DNA of 64,000 nucleotides from Nymphalis io (Eukaryota > Arthropoda > Insecta > Lepidoptera > Nymphalidae). Positions 22,200 through 36,500 of this stretch are shown here, in pieces. Position 1 is the first letter of the stretch. Each line of letters opens with the position of its first letter. The notes beneath the pieces were generated by a model. The model was not told the origin of the DNA, did no database searches, and was given only the letters and a program-made list of their open reading frames with translations. The stretch spans positions 1,240,001 through 1,304,000 of the forward strand of contig NC_065914.1 in the NCBI RefSeq assembly GCF_905147045.1. The letters run 5' to 3'. The position numbers and the translations under genes were made by a program.

Positions 22200-24700
22200 G
22201 TTAATATAAATAAACAATCACACTGCAATGATCACGTACATGTTGTGCCTCGGAATACACGATCTTACCTTGTTCGTGACGTATTACCGTCCCATCGGAT
22301 TATAAGAGTGAATAGAGACCTGCATTTGCACCTGTGTTTGCGAATAAAATCTCCCACGCAGTTCTTTCTTTGCAGGTAGGCGTTGTAAACAAATTTCTGT
22401 CAAAACATTATATAGTTCGTGCAAATGTTTAATCAATATTTTCTTTCAATTAAATGTAACAAGTGGGGTAACTTTTTAACATTATTCCTTTATAATTTTG
22501 TCGTTTCCAGCGTGTATGACACGTGACTCGTTGAAGATTAAATGGTTTTAAATTTTGAAGTTTTTTTTTAATGATTTTGAGTTAAGGCTATACAATAAAT
22601 GGTATGGTATGAATTCTATAGAAACGAACTATAGCCATTCACTCAGTAATCAACGAATGCAAGCGAGTATTATACCGCAATGCAGTGTCTAGTTTGGACT
22701 AGATTTTTCTAACATTAGTCATAATGACGCACGGATGAACGTCCTGTGATGACGCTATTATATATATATTATTATTAATTTATAAACATTACGTTATAAT
22801 GTTTCAAAGTATCTTCATTTTATAACGACATTTTAAGAAAATAATTAATCTTATTAAATATGTAAATTCAAATTACCTTGTTAAAGTGCATGTTACAGGT
22901 CTTAAATAAATGTAAAGCTATCAACGATTTCGAATGAATATTTGATCGAGAAGAATCGGCACGATTTCCGTAGGTACTTGCAATTAGATATATAAATTAA
23001 TTATTTACAATTATTGTAGTAATAATATTTATAAGATTTATAAATTAGTGGGAAAAATATATACTCATTTATCGAAAAGTACAGCGTCATGTACAAAAAG
23101 TAAATACTAAATAGGCGAAATGCGACCACAGAATATACAATTTTTTTTTTTTTAATTATATACTGCTTATACAATTTTTTTTAATGAAAATTTTAATTGA
23201 TATTGCATAGGTACTCTTTTAAATACTATGTGTTATACATTATTGTTTTTATGAGTAATTTAATTGCGTTTAAATGCGTTGAAGCTAATTAGTAAGTGCA
23301 ACCAACCCCCCCCCCCCCCTACTAAGTCCATAATAATAATTTGAAAGCAGTGACAGCAGCGGTTTCATTATTACGCGCCAAAACACTAAATTAATTAGGT
23401 ATTCCGTTCTAGTCTAAGCTATTTTAAATATTTTCTATTAACGTTTTAATTGTTAGACAAATTCTACATTAAATTGTAAGCGTACTTAAATTCAATATGA
23501 TATTCTTGTAATTAATTTTGTAATTAATACGTTTTTAATAAAACCTCTTAATAGCTTACTTTACCTGGTGATAACGGAGGGTTTACGGAGGAAGTTGCAA
23601 CTTATTCTATTGAGACTTTTCTCATTTTTGTTATTTAAAACCATTAATCACCGATATAATTTTTAAAGTAATTTAAAAATAGATTTGAAAGGTTATTTTT
23701 GTTAAATGTCATAATTGAAATTGTCAAGAAATTTTTGAAATATTATTGTTCTTAATTTTATCTTGTTAAAACTAGTGATAATCCATATCAGTTAACGGAA
23801 AGGCAAAAAGAGAAGTTGTTTATTTATTGGCTCATATACCTACCAGTACAATAAATAATAATATAGTTAGGAGACTCCTTGATCCATACAACAGCGTTGT
23901 TAAAAAAAAACGCATTAGCATGCGTCTTTTTTTTAATATAAAATATAAAACTAATATAAAACCGCCATTTTGTTACAGACAAGATAGATTATCAAGAAGA
24001 TTTTGGACAGAAAGGTAAATTAATTAATTCATTATTGGCGCAACTTGTGATTTGTTCAATGTGTTCAATTGTGTTATTTGGATTTTTAGAATAATTAAGT
24101 GAGTAATTTACATCAATTTATATGATTTGGTTTTCTATTTTTAAAAAGACCAACTCGAGGTTTTTATAAAATCAATTTCACTTCCGGATACTAAATATAT
24201 AATATTCGAAAGTTGATAACCTCGTGCAATCACATATTTATTATTTTTATAATAATTCTCATGCAGCCAAAAAAATTGTGAGTATGTTTAAAAAAAATGA
24301 AAGTTTTTATTTATATCGTATAGATAACTCAAACAAACCCACTGAGAAACAAAACTTTATAGCAAAACGAAGTTTTCACAAAGTTAGTACAAGTGCAACT
24401 TTGTCGTCAGTTTTTGAATATAAAATGTGCTAAGTGTATTTTATCACTGAAAGTTGCTGCGCTCTAGTTACGTAATCATATTGTAACATGTGTTGAGATA
24501 CATTTTTATTTTTATTATACCTTCAAATAACATTTAAAAATGAATCGTATCACAACTAACACACTGACAAAGTATATCAATAAAAATCTTCGACTCTAAT
24601 CACTCAAAAAAATTTCAATAAATATTTATATAACATATGTAATATTTCAATTATTAAAGTTGTTAAATATTTTTATTAAATTTGACAATTTATTTTCAAA
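22200..24700. other. AT-rich intergenic stretch, little visible
   Basis: Apart from a family D scrap near 22290-22360 and a run of 13 C near 23307, I see no repeats or genes. A short frame at 23782-24018 (NGKAKREVVYLLAHIPTS) is protein-like for a few residues but has no known match. An acceptor/donor pair at about 23975/24015 surrounds it by chance or as a relic. Confidence 0.3.
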
Positions 24701-24779
24701 CGAAAACGTGAAATGGAACGTTGCTTGTCATTTACTGTTATTGTGGTCTTGACATTGACAGTTCCGAGTATTCTTTGGA

Positions 24780-24918
24780 GTGCGTAGACTACATCTCATT
24801 TACTTTTTTGTTTTCTTAATGATTTAGTGGTTTTAATTAGAAAGTTAATTTAACGTAAACGCTATTCGGCACTAAGCTTTCTATTGCCGTACTAGTGATG
24901 TGAAGTGCTATCTGTAAC
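24780..24918 (+). promoter_or_regulatory. Candidate WASHC2 5' UTR exon and promoter region
   Basis: A consensus splice donor (GTAAGTATT) starts at 24919, about 1.5 kb upstream of the WASHC2 start codon. An acceptor (ATAATTATAG) lies just before that ATG, near 26390. Together they suggest a non-coding first exon ending at 24918 and a 1.47-kb 5' UTR intron that contains SINE insertions. The transcription start is not visible; the left limit given is a guess. This is inference from splice signals only. Confidence 0.35.
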
Positions 24919-25726
24919 GTAAGTATTAGACGTGTTTTTAATGTAAATAAACTGGTTTACTAAATTATTACAAAGTATTTTCACATGTCAATTTATTAAA
25001 ATAACGCCTACATTATGAGGATGTTTATTTTCATATTATTGATATGATATGCCATAAAAAAAATACTGTAAGTATTTTTTGTAATTAAATATTGTAAGCT
25101 TAAATTCTTATCCAATTATTAATTAAATGTGATTTAAATAGTTATTTATTTTTATTGTTAATAGTAATAATGTGGTTCTAGTTTAAAAATATATTTTTTT
25201 TTTTTATATTAATATTATACAAAATATTTAAAAATTTATTGATGTTTATTTGTTGTTATTCCTTAAAGTTATGGAAATCTAAGTATAAAGCATTAAACTA
25301 CACAAATATTACATTGATTAAGTTTATATTTAATGAATATTCTTTATTAAGTGTTCAATAGTACTCAAAACAGCTTTTAAAACTTATATTTCTTTAATTG
25401 AAAAGAAATTCTCTTGTACTCATTGGTTACATACATGTGCAAAATTCCAAATTATGTTAGTCACAGTGAAATTTTAATTAAAATAATCTAGTGCATTCAT
25501 TGTGATATGCATTTATATTATTAAGAGTATGTAAAAACGATACTTTCGTCTCAATTATAATAATGTATAAATAAATTAATGATATACTAAATGATGCTCA
25601 ATTAAAATACTTTCTCTGAAATGTTTAAAATAATTAGTCTCTAGTATTAATTTAAAACTGGATAATTTATATGTTTGAACCAGGTATGTTTACAGTAAAT
25701 TGTATTGTACAGTAAGTACAGTATAG

Positions 25727-26036
25727 TAACAGCCCATGTATGTCTCACTGCTGGGCTAAGGCCTCTTCTTTAAGGCATTAAAGCCTTTTTTGAGGAGAAG
25801 GTTTGCTTATTCCACCACCCTGCCCCAATGCAGGTTAGTGGAGTACACATGTGGCAGAATTTTAGTGAAATTAGACACATGCAGGTTTCATCACAATGTT
25901 TTCCTTTACAGTCAAGCATGAGATGAATTATAAACACCAATTAATTAACATGGAAATTCAGTGGTGCTTGTCCGGGTTTGAACCCACAATCATTGGTTCT
26001 AACTTCACTCGTTCTAACCACTGGGTCATCTCGGCT
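25727..26036 (-). mobile_element. tRNA-derived SINE, family A, in 5' UTR intron
   Basis: A diverged copy with a small tandem insertion after the CTAAGGCCTC block. It lies in the proposed 5' UTR intron of WASHC2. Confidence 0.75.
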
Positions 26037-26124
26037 TTTTCTTGTTATGACTCTATGAAGCTGTTATTTATATATTTTGTAAAGTCTATATTTTAAGGAT
26101 TAAATAATGTATCTTTTTCGTTTA

Positions 26125-26355
26125 AATTAAGTAGGAAGACCAATGGGCCACCTGATGGTAACATTATAGGTAATTTAACAAATATTACACATATGTCACA
26201 CAAGCATAAAGATGTTATGTCCCTTGTGCCTCCAGTTACACTGGTGCCCAGTTTTCAAGCTGGAACACATCAACACTTTGTATTGTTGTATGTTGGTAGA
26301 ATAAATGATGAATGGTTACTTACATGGACTTGCACAAAGCCAAACCGCCAAGTAA
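26125..26355 (-). mobile_element. Degenerate family C repeat
   Basis: It runs from TAGGAAGACCAATGGGCCACC to CAAAGCCAAACCGCCAAG and ends about 35 nt before the acceptor preceding the WASHC2 start exon. Confidence 0.6.
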
Positions 26356-26403
26356 AATGATTTAAATATTTTTCTCATTTATAATTATAGGTGTTAGTAA
26401 AAG

Positions 26404-29400
26404 ATGGAGGGTGACACAGCATCCCTCCGAGAAGCGGCTCCAAACTGGAACCTAGCCGGAGATAAACAGCTGCTGGGGATGTTGCAGCAAATTCATCAGG
26501 TATATGACCGTTAATACTTTACCCGAAAAATGTTTTCCTATAAGCCTTTTATTCAACATTGATCAAAATATTATTGTAAATTTAACACACTTTGATACAA
26601 ATTAACGTAATGTTCATTAAATTATTAGATATTATTTTTTTAAATAATAAAAATAATAAGAAACAACATTTTAGAAACTGTATTAAATTAAATAGCATGC
26701 TAACTAGGATGTATAAAAAAACTATTTTTTAATTTTTTACTTTCAGTCGATTATGACAAAATGCCAAGAAGCCAATGCGAAACTGGAAGCAATGGTAGAT
26801 GCTCTGGACAACGCCAGCATAGACCTGCAAAATGTTAACAATAAGTAAGTGAATCTGCTCCGTAAACGAAAGTAGTCTGTCGCAACCATTTTTTAATAAA
26901 ATGCTATGGAATTACTGCTTTGGAATGTTGATTTGCCGGGGACAACCGACATGCAGTAATCATATACAATTATATTTATATATCCTGTATGAACATCAAC
27001 GGATACTAACTCCGAGCTCTTCTATCATTTATATAATCCTGTACATTACAATAAGACTCAATAAAAAAAATTGAACATAAGTTTTCATTAAAATGGTCTG
27101 CGGAATTTTAATACATAAACACTTGTATACTAAATACATATGCATCAACTATCATGGCGATCGATCACATTACAGATATAACAACGTTTTTACTAATCTA
27201 TGCTTATATTGTGAGTGCTAAAGTGTCTGTTACGCTTTCACGTTTAAACCACTGTACCGATTTTGATGAAATTTGGTATTAAGGCTACTCCTATTATACC
27301 TGAAAGCAACTCCCTTAAATCAAGATTTGTAAAATCAAATAAAAAAAGCCACGAAAGGAGTTACTATGCTAAATTTCAAGTCAATCTATAGTTAAGGAGA
27401 TAAGTCAGTCAGTCAGTCAGTGGTATTTCGCTTATATATGTATATACAGAGACAGATAAAACTGGTGGGTTTGTTTGGCAATGGAGCTAATCTCGGATGT
27501 ATTTAATATACTATGTAATATAACGCTACAATCCAAGGGGGCGGTGCTACCACATATTTCAGTACGGTATCTCCCGCGTTTATGTGACTGCTAGTATTAA
27601 ACACGAGAAGATTAAAAATTTATTACGCAATTCCACGACGGTGATTGCAAAAACTGAATCATAAAACATCCGGCGATTAAATCAAATCAATAACGATGTA
27701 TACAAAACAGCGTATTTGTTTTAATTTGAATTTATTTTAATAAATCTACTCGCTGTTGATTTGCAATGACCGGGTTTTGTATGAACACTATTATGTAATA
27801 GCTTCCGTCCGGCTCGAATGTGAGGGGGGGGGGGCGACTTACGTTACCAAACAACTCTTCATCATGATTGGTTGTGTAGTTTAGACGTGAAAGCGTAACA
27901 AACACACTCACGCATTTATAATATTAGTAAAGATTACAACTTACGTATATTATCAGTGCTCAAATGTAAACCGGATGTCATGATGATCGCTTAAACGGTG
28001 TAGAAATTGATGTGCTGTAACGCCATCTAGTGGTGAATCACTCCAAACTGGATACAAATATTTGCTAAACTGTTTTACTGTTAACATGCCTCGGATAGCA
28101 CGTAAAGCCGTTGGTCGAGCCGAACTGGCTTTGGTTAGAGAGGCATTGTTCATTGTGTTATATTATTAGCTAGTCTCCATTAAAAATGCCATAGTTGAAA
28201 TTGTTCAGAAGACATTCACTGGTGGTAGGGTTTTGTGCAAGCTCGTCTGAGTAGGTACCATCCACTCATCATATATTCTACCGCAAAATAGCAGTTGGTG
28301 TTGTTGTATTACGGCTTGAAGTGTGAGTGAGCCAATGTAATTACAGGTACAAGGGACATAACATCTTCCTTGCCAAGGTCGGTGGCGCTTTGGCAATGTA
28401 AGGAATAATTGATATTTCTTACAGCGCCAATGTCTATGGGCAGTGGTTACCATTTATCCTCCGCCCTATTTGTTTGTTCCTGACACTGTAATGACTGACA
28501 TATAAATAATGCTGTTATTTTTTCCAATGGCAATTCATTAATAACAGAAAGAGAGAAATCTATATACACCCGATAAACAATGTCTATAATTAAGGCCGCA
28601 TATATTTAAAAGAAAGTCGAGATGGCCCAGTGGTTAGAACGCGTGAATCTTAACCGATGATCATGGGTTCAAACCCTATCAAAAACCCTATAAAAATATA
28701 TTAATTTGTGTTAATAATTCATCTCGTGCTTGACGGTGAAGGAAAACATCGTGAGGAAACCTGCATGTGTCTAATTTCATTGAAATTCTGCCACATGTGT
28801 AATCTACTTACCCGCATTGGAGCAGCGTCGTGGAATAAGCTCCAAACCTTCTCCTCAAAAGGAAGAGGAGGCCTTAGCCCAGCAGTTAATGAAAAATGTT
28901 AATGTCCCATTAACAGGCTGTTACTGTTAATTGTATATTTAAAACGTTTTTTTTTTTACAGATTCATGGCATTAAGCAACAGTCAGTTCGTCGAGAGCCG
29001 AGTTTATGATGACGATGTTGATGTTAAAGTTGAAGAGTCTTCGATTAAGGTAAGAAGCACACATCCCATAAATGTTCCACCATGGGAAAAATGCCTCTTC
29101 TCCCCTGAAGATGGCTTATAGCTTATTTGCCTAGCGCAGTTGGCTAATCTCTTTATTTTATTTTATTACTAATATTCCTATGTATCATTCCAATTAAGCG
29201 TACAGCTTGTGTTAGGATTGGAGAAGACAATTGTCCAAGGGTCAGGATCTGCTGTTGACGTTTACAGAACTGAATTAATCATAAGTTCTGTTTAATTAAA
29301 TCTTAAGTTAATCTTTCCTATTAAAGCAAGAAGCACCGAAATTTCAACCGGAAAGCGACCTTCAGAAGATCAAGCGTAGTCTCCAGAAATTGGAGATGAT

Positions 29401-30029
29401 GCACGAGCCAGTCGTCATCGTCGACAGCGACAGCTCTGATGATGAGGAGAGCAGGTAGGCGTCAGCAGATGCTAAACTTACACTAAGCACATTTGCTTAA
29501 TTTTGGCAATGTGTGTCTTTTTATATTTTGTATCTGTTTTTAAGATTTAAAAGAGATTATATTTTAAAATATATATCATCCGTATCTTCAGTATGTTTAA
29601 GAAAATCTTCTAGCTATGAATGTTGGGCTAAGGTCTCCTCTCCTTTTGGAAGAAGGCTTGGAGCTCATTCCACAACTCTGCTCCAATGCGGGATACACAT
29701 GAAAGAATTGCATTAAAATTAGACACATGCAGGTTTCCTCGCGATGACGTCCAATTGAAATATAAGAGTGAGGGAATAGAGAATAGAGCTGTGTTTGCGC
29801 ACATACTCGAGCACTATAATGTAACTAAACGTCCCGCGCCCCCCTCTAGTGATGGCCGCTGTGACCGAAATTAGTAAGGGAACCTCGTCGCTAATGATTT
29901 ATTTAACCTTTCAGCATGGTGCTAAAACCTAAGAATGTTTATTCAAACCGTCCCGTGCCTTATGTCATTGGATCACAAGCCTGGAACAATAAATGGCATG
30001 CAGGTAATATTATTGAGTTTCTTATTCTG

Positions 30030-30060
<31 letters not shown>

Positions 30061-30502
30061 AATAGGTTGAAGGACATTCAGGCGATTTTGATATTAACCG
30101 ATAAATTAATGGAGTATTATTGTTCGATAGACAAGTAGATGACGAAGGACCAACTCAAATTACCACCATTTTTTTACTGTCAAAAGGGTATGGTAAGTGG
30201 TCACTTTTAGAATAATAACCATCCCTTATCATCATTCCACTAGCCTTGGTATCTTAGTTATGGACCTTGTGCCTGTAGTTGTTAAGTATGTGGTATTTAC
30301 CTAGATGGGATTACACAAAGCCCCACCAAGTATATAATAAGCGTACCTTAAGTAATGTCGAGCGATATCATCAGGTCTTTTGCCTGAGGACAGTGACAGC
30401 GATAGTTCACTGTCTAACCGAGACATCGTACCCATGGAGGAGTATTCGGACTCGGAACCGGAGATAGCAGAGGATATGACAGAGAAACATGCACAGAGAA
30501 CT
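26404..30502 (+). CDS. WASHC2: WASHC2 exons 1-6: conserved head domain
   Basis: These six exons encode residues 1-209. Residues about 14-85 read as helical (LLGMLQQIHQ, then EANAKLEAMVDALDNA) and run into KFMALSNSQFVESRVYDDD, the most conserved block of the family. Residues 137-170 carry KNVYSNRPVPYVIGSQAW followed by GLLPEDSDSDSS, matching the family pattern of a basic/aromatic strand before an acidic serine-rich run. This head packs against the other WASH subunits in known complexes. Intron 2 (26845-28961) is the largest intron and holds most of the repeats in this part of the gene. Confidence 0.9.
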
Positions 30503-33500
30503 GTAAGTATAACCCATTTCAGTCACGAGTGTAAACACAAAGAAATAAATTTGATCTTGAATTGAAGCGATGTCATTGGTCGAGATCTTGAATAATATAT
30601 TCATTATGGTTTTGCGAAAAAATGGCGCCTGTACCGTAACCTAAGCTCTGTTTTTCTTTATAGGCTATTGAGTATCATTTTAGAAGAATATTGTGAACTT
30701 ATAGTTGCTATTATCTGTGCTCCATCTAGAAGTTACTAAATTGGATTGGTTTCATTCAAGTTGTCATTGTATAATTATTCAACTCAAGAAGTTAATCCGT
30801 TACTACCATCAAGTTACATAGATAATTAAATACAATTGAATTATTATATATCCTTCATGGAACTCAGTAACAGCCCGTTAATGTCCCACTGTTGGTCTAA
30901 AACCTCCTCTCCCTTTTGAGGAGAAGGTTTGGAGCTTACTCCACTACGCCGCTCCAATGCGGGTTGGAAGAATACACGTGGCAGAATTCCAATGAAATTA
31001 GACACATGCAGGTTTCCTCACGATGTTTTCCTTCACCGTCAAGCACGAGATGAATTATAATCCCAAATTAAGTACATGAAAGTGGTGCTTGGCGAAGATT
31101 CACGCGTTCTAGCCACTAGATCATGGAAATCGTCATAAAGGATTTTAAATTTGATAACATGGCTGAAAATTCAACTCTGCCGGAACTATTCTACATTATG
31201 GTTTACATTTAAATTGGTCATGCGTGAGAATTAGACGACCGCTGACCCGTCGCGTCTCGTGTCCAGATATCGTCGTCGTCGGCGGCGGCGGGCGAGCGGG
31301 CGAGCCGCGCGCCGCCCGCCGCCGCCGTGGCCGCGGCGCTCGCCCGCCGGCTGGCCGCGCCCGCGCACGTGAGACGCCACACTTGTACACGAGCTATTAG
31401 CCAATTCAATTGGAAGAATATATTGCTATCTCGTTTCTATGTATCGGATTAAAAGAGATAGCATTTGCATTGCGATTTGTAATAAATGGTATTGGACTCA
31501 TATATCACATTGAATATTTAAAACTATATATAATATTTTAAATGTCTTCAGTTGCCCGTTCCCGCGCCAGAGGCGATAATGTCACCTCCAGAGCCGACTA
31601 CGAGAAATGTTTATGGGATGGACAAACCGATACCAGGTAACATAATAAAATATATACATTGTCAGGTAACTTACATAATGTGTTGAAAGAACGGTAAAAC
31701 ATGTATATCCGCCTCGCAGAGGACCAGTTTGTTAAATGAAGGTATACAACCTTTTAACCAGAAAAAGAGTAATTTATCAATTAAAGAGATTTCGAACTGT
31801 TTCTTTTATCATGTTTTTATTATCTGTATTCGTCATTGCAACCATTAAAATTTCAACCAATAGCAAAAATTAACAATTTCAATAACTGTCATAACTTCAT
31901 AGTATGTAGTTAAAATATACATGTCTTATATATCTGGTTGTGCTAAAAGATATTTATTCGAGAGATAAGCATTTATACTAAACATTTGTAATATTTTATC
32001 TATTTTATGAATATCGTTATGTTGAATATATAAATATGTTTATAAGTTTAATAATGTCCTCCAGACTAATTACGGCCACGGCGGCCAATCTCAAGAGAGA
32101 TTAGCCAACCACGCGGAGTATATTATAGTGCACAAGTGTGTGCGCAAACACAGGTGCACTCTCTATTCCCTAACTCTCATAATCCGATGGGACGGCAATC
32201 CGACACGACCGGAAAAAGTTCAGGCGCAAGACCAACAGCTTTACGTGCTTTTAAATTTAAACATGTTTTGTTCCAGCAACGATTTTCCCAAGCGAGCCAC
32301 CTCCACTCGACTCATACGAGTCGGATAGATACTCCGATGACGACATATTCGCGGAACTACACAAGAAACCGAATCAAAATAGCTACAGGGATCCGAATCG
32401 ATCGAGTTTCGGTGCGAATAATGTCGTAGAGGAATTATTTGGTGACCGTTCGCCGTCTGACGATATTGGTAACATCGTACCGGATTATGTGCAGGTAATA
32501 CCGGGTGGTGATTTAGGTGGTCAGATTTTAATGGTAGCTATGCTTAAACTTACTTAAATGAATCAACTAACCGTACGCCTATCTAAACCCAGTTAAAATC
32601 GGTGTAGGAGTAAAGGTAAACAAACCGTGCACAAATTGCATGCGATTTTCCAATTGTCCTGCTGTATTACGCACTATAAGCAGTTCTTGATTAACTAACC
32701 TTTACTTATAACACAACACTATTTCACTTAACTAGTTATAACCACATTAATTTAACTTTCCAAGTTCCGATTACAACTGCGACGACAATCAAAACGCCAT
32801 TTTTTACAAATTCATAACGTAACCATAGACAATTCAACATCTCGACCAATGATATCGCGCCAATTGATATCGGTGGCCAATGATATCGGTGTGTTATTTC
32901 GGTTTACTCCTCTTCTGGTTGGAATAGGCTATAGAAACGCTTTTCACGGTAGCATGCGAAAGCGATTCTGTAGCGCTCCTCGTTAAGATGGAAAGGGTAC
33001 CGCTGGTTTTTTAGTGGGTATTCCGATGTTCGGGGCGCACTCGGCGCCTTGGACACCAGCGAGCCCCACATACCCCACTGTTCCCGTGGGAGAAACGCGT
33101 AACGCGTTTTTCCAGCGATAATAAAAAAAAGGTTGTAGAAACGCTAGGTTCACGCTAAATTTCTCGAAGAAGTTTTTCAGTAAATTAAAGATCAAATACA
33201 AATTAAGTAATCGCTTAATCTAAATACAAGTTTTGTGTTAATGTCAAGTAATGGATTTTCTAAAATTCTTCCTCATCTACTCTATATAAAGAACTCTTGT
33301 CCATGATTGTGTCCTTCTTAACTCATAGCTGAGCTTTAAACCTTCAAGAGAACAGATCTGTGCTTAGCAGTGGGATGTTAATAGGCTGTTACGTTTCTAT
33401 ATTTTTTTCAATATGTTGTATTATTTTTTGTCTCAGCCGAGTTCCAACTTCAGGGTAGATTCGCCCTTATTTGATGAAGTATTACCAACACATGCCAATA

Positions 33501-36500
33501 GTGAAAATTCGACGAACAAACAAACATCGCCCACGCCCGAAACTAATACCAAGGTTAGTGTGTAAGCTTATTTAACTTTACTTCACAAGCTTTAAACTAA
33601 TTCTAAAGAACCGATTAAGTTGAAATTTTGCGCATATTTACAATGCTGATAATTATATGTGTATCTAATCTAAAATAATAATTATTTTGATATTTATTTA
33701 GTGGTTTGAAAATGTAATACGCACTTAATCGAATTGAAATAAGGTGTACCGTCATAACCTTTTAATTCTCGCTATATTTATTGTTTTTATTGTTAAATTC
33801 TTATCCCGAATTATTTCAGAAACCGATAGGTGGTATATCTTTGTTCGGATCGAACAAAGGCGCTGAAAGCATCGGCGCCGCCATTTTGAAACGTAATCGT
33901 CGAAAATCCACTTCCGATGAAGACAGTAGCGACGTCACTGAATCACAAACTCAGCCTGCCAAAGAAACTGTGAAAGAGAATAAGAAAATTATCGAAGAAT
34001 TATTCACTAAACCGCTCGTTAAAAAAGATAAAAATGTTGCAAATAAACGAACAGATAACGTTAAACCTGTTAAAGATAAAGATAAGGCTGTTGAAGTTAA
34101 GGCTAAAGATAAAGTAGATTTATTCAGTGATAATCTATTCGATGATATAGATGATATATTTACTACGAATGTAACTAAACCGAACGTTAATAAAATTAAA
34201 AAATCAATATTCGATGACGATGATCTCTTCAACGATGTAGTCGAAAAAACAGATAAACCGCAAGACAAAAAAGACACAAAAGGCATATTTGATAGTGAAG
34301 ACGATTTATTCACAGATAACGTTAAAATTTCAACAAGTAAAGAAACAAAAACTAGTAATATGAAAACAGATACACATACAGACATAAGTAAAACGACAAG
34401 AGAAAATGTTAAAGTTAAAAGTATTTTCGATGATAACAGTGATGATGACTTATTTTCAGATGTAGCTAATAAATCTAAACCTAAAGTTGTTGAAGTTAAA
34501 GAAAAGATTTATAAAAATGATAATATAAAATCTATTGATAGTGAAATTAAAACAGAAGAATCTGCAAATGTTACTACATTATTTCCTAATGAAAACAATC
34601 TCAATGTTGATCAAAATATGATGTCTAATAATAAGCCTAATAATAATTCAATTATAAAACAAACACAAAGTCCTAATCTATTCGATGATGATGATGATAT
34701 CGACGACTTATTCAGTGTAAATACGGAACAAAAAGTTGTTAAAACACTACAAATTAATGTTAAAGAAACTCCTTACTCTGACGAGAAGAAAGATGAAGTG
34801 AGTATTGATGTTAATATAAGCGCAGTAGAAAATAAAAATGCATTGAAAAATAGTTTTGAATCGATTAAAATATCAGATGATAAAGAAATAACAAAACAAA
34901 ATGTTAATAATACAAAAGAGGAGAATTTAAATATTCAAAAACCTGTTATTACGAGTAATGATGAAAATTTAGATGATAACAATTTCACTAATAAACAAGG
35001 AATTAATGAAGAAGATGAAATTATAAATGAAGATGAAATAATAAAAACAAATAGCAATGAAATTAGTAAGGAAATTAATAGTGATAAATTTATAGATCCA
35101 GATAAAACTCCCGAAGAACCTTTATTCTCTAAACGAGATGCGGAATCGAAAGAACCCGACATATTTAGTGATATATTTAATGACTTACCGCCAGCTTTTG
35201 AAAAACCGAGTGAAACTAAAAGAAGTAAAAATGTAAATGCGCTTTTTGATGATGACTCGGATGATGAAGCGTTATTCTTTAAAAAAAACGACGTGATAAG
35301 CGACGAAAAACCAGATCTTGATTTCAGTAGTGATAGATTTAGGATATTTCATGATGAACCACCGGATATAGAGGTCGATTTTTCTCAAAAGCCACTGAAA
35401 AGTACAAACACTGTTTCTTATGAAAAACCTATTGATGAGTTATTTGATGAAATACCTCACGTGGAAAATATTGAAACAAAATATCACGAAGAACAAGTGG
35501 TTTCACACTCAAGTAAAGACGCACCGGATACTATTTCAAAGGAACCCATTCAAACAGTGGATATAACAAAATTATTAGAAGACGTTAGCGATACAAAAGA
35601 AGATGTTAATATTTCGAAGCTCCTCGAAGATGAATCAGATAACGATAACAATGAAATAAATAATTTAAATAGTGAATCTGCAGTAGAAAAAAGTATACAA
35701 AATATTGAACAAAATAAATCATTTGAATATGAATCTAAGGATACGACAAAATTAGAAGAAGATGGTACCAAAAAAACAATTGGAAAACTCAAACCAATGA
35801 ACTTTAATATAAACGTGAATACATTGATACCTGGAGCTTCTCCTAAAAAGAACAAAATAAACGAAGAAACAGACGGACAAATCCTATCGACTAAGAGCAA
35901 TGAAGACATTAATATACATAGTCCTAATAAAACAGATTCAAAAATGGTTAAATCTGTTAGTTTTGATGGTAATCCAGACTCAACGATATTGGATAATAAA
36001 CTATCTAAAGACAGACCTAAAATTCAGGTTAAAAGACGCCCTTCATCCAGACGCGCTAGATTAGAAGCAGTTAGAAAATCTGGTATAGACTTTGGCTCTG
36101 ATTCCACTGATAATTCAAGTTCCTTTGACGAACCTAAACCGAAAGAATCATCAAAGGATGAGATTGATAATCGCATACAGGTAGCAACTGTGGAACTTAG
36201 TCAGGAATCTGATAAACAACAAATTGATGCACCAACAACAAACAAAACATCAACACATAATTATAATTCAAATATGGAACATAAATCAGGTGACGTTTCA
36301 AACACAATAAAACCGGAAGTCAAGTCAAAGATTGTGTACATATTAAACGATGAAGACATATTTTCAGACACTAGTCAAAATACATTTATCAATAGCGAGA
36401 ACAATAGCGGTCAACATAACATTACAACCCTCGGCAAAGCTTACGAAGAAAGCTCTAAAATGGGAACTATATCAAAAGATAAAAATAAAGATCAATCAAA

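Noticed and set aside
23782..24018. Frame with NGKAKREVVYLLAHIPTS flanked by splice-like sites
   Set aside because: Low-complexity AT-rich translation after a few residues and no recognisable family.
33951..35909. Long minus-strand open frames opposite WASHC2 exon 11
   Set aside because: They are antisense shadows created by the D/E/K/N-rich codons of the real exon, with serine/leucine-rich low-complexity translations.
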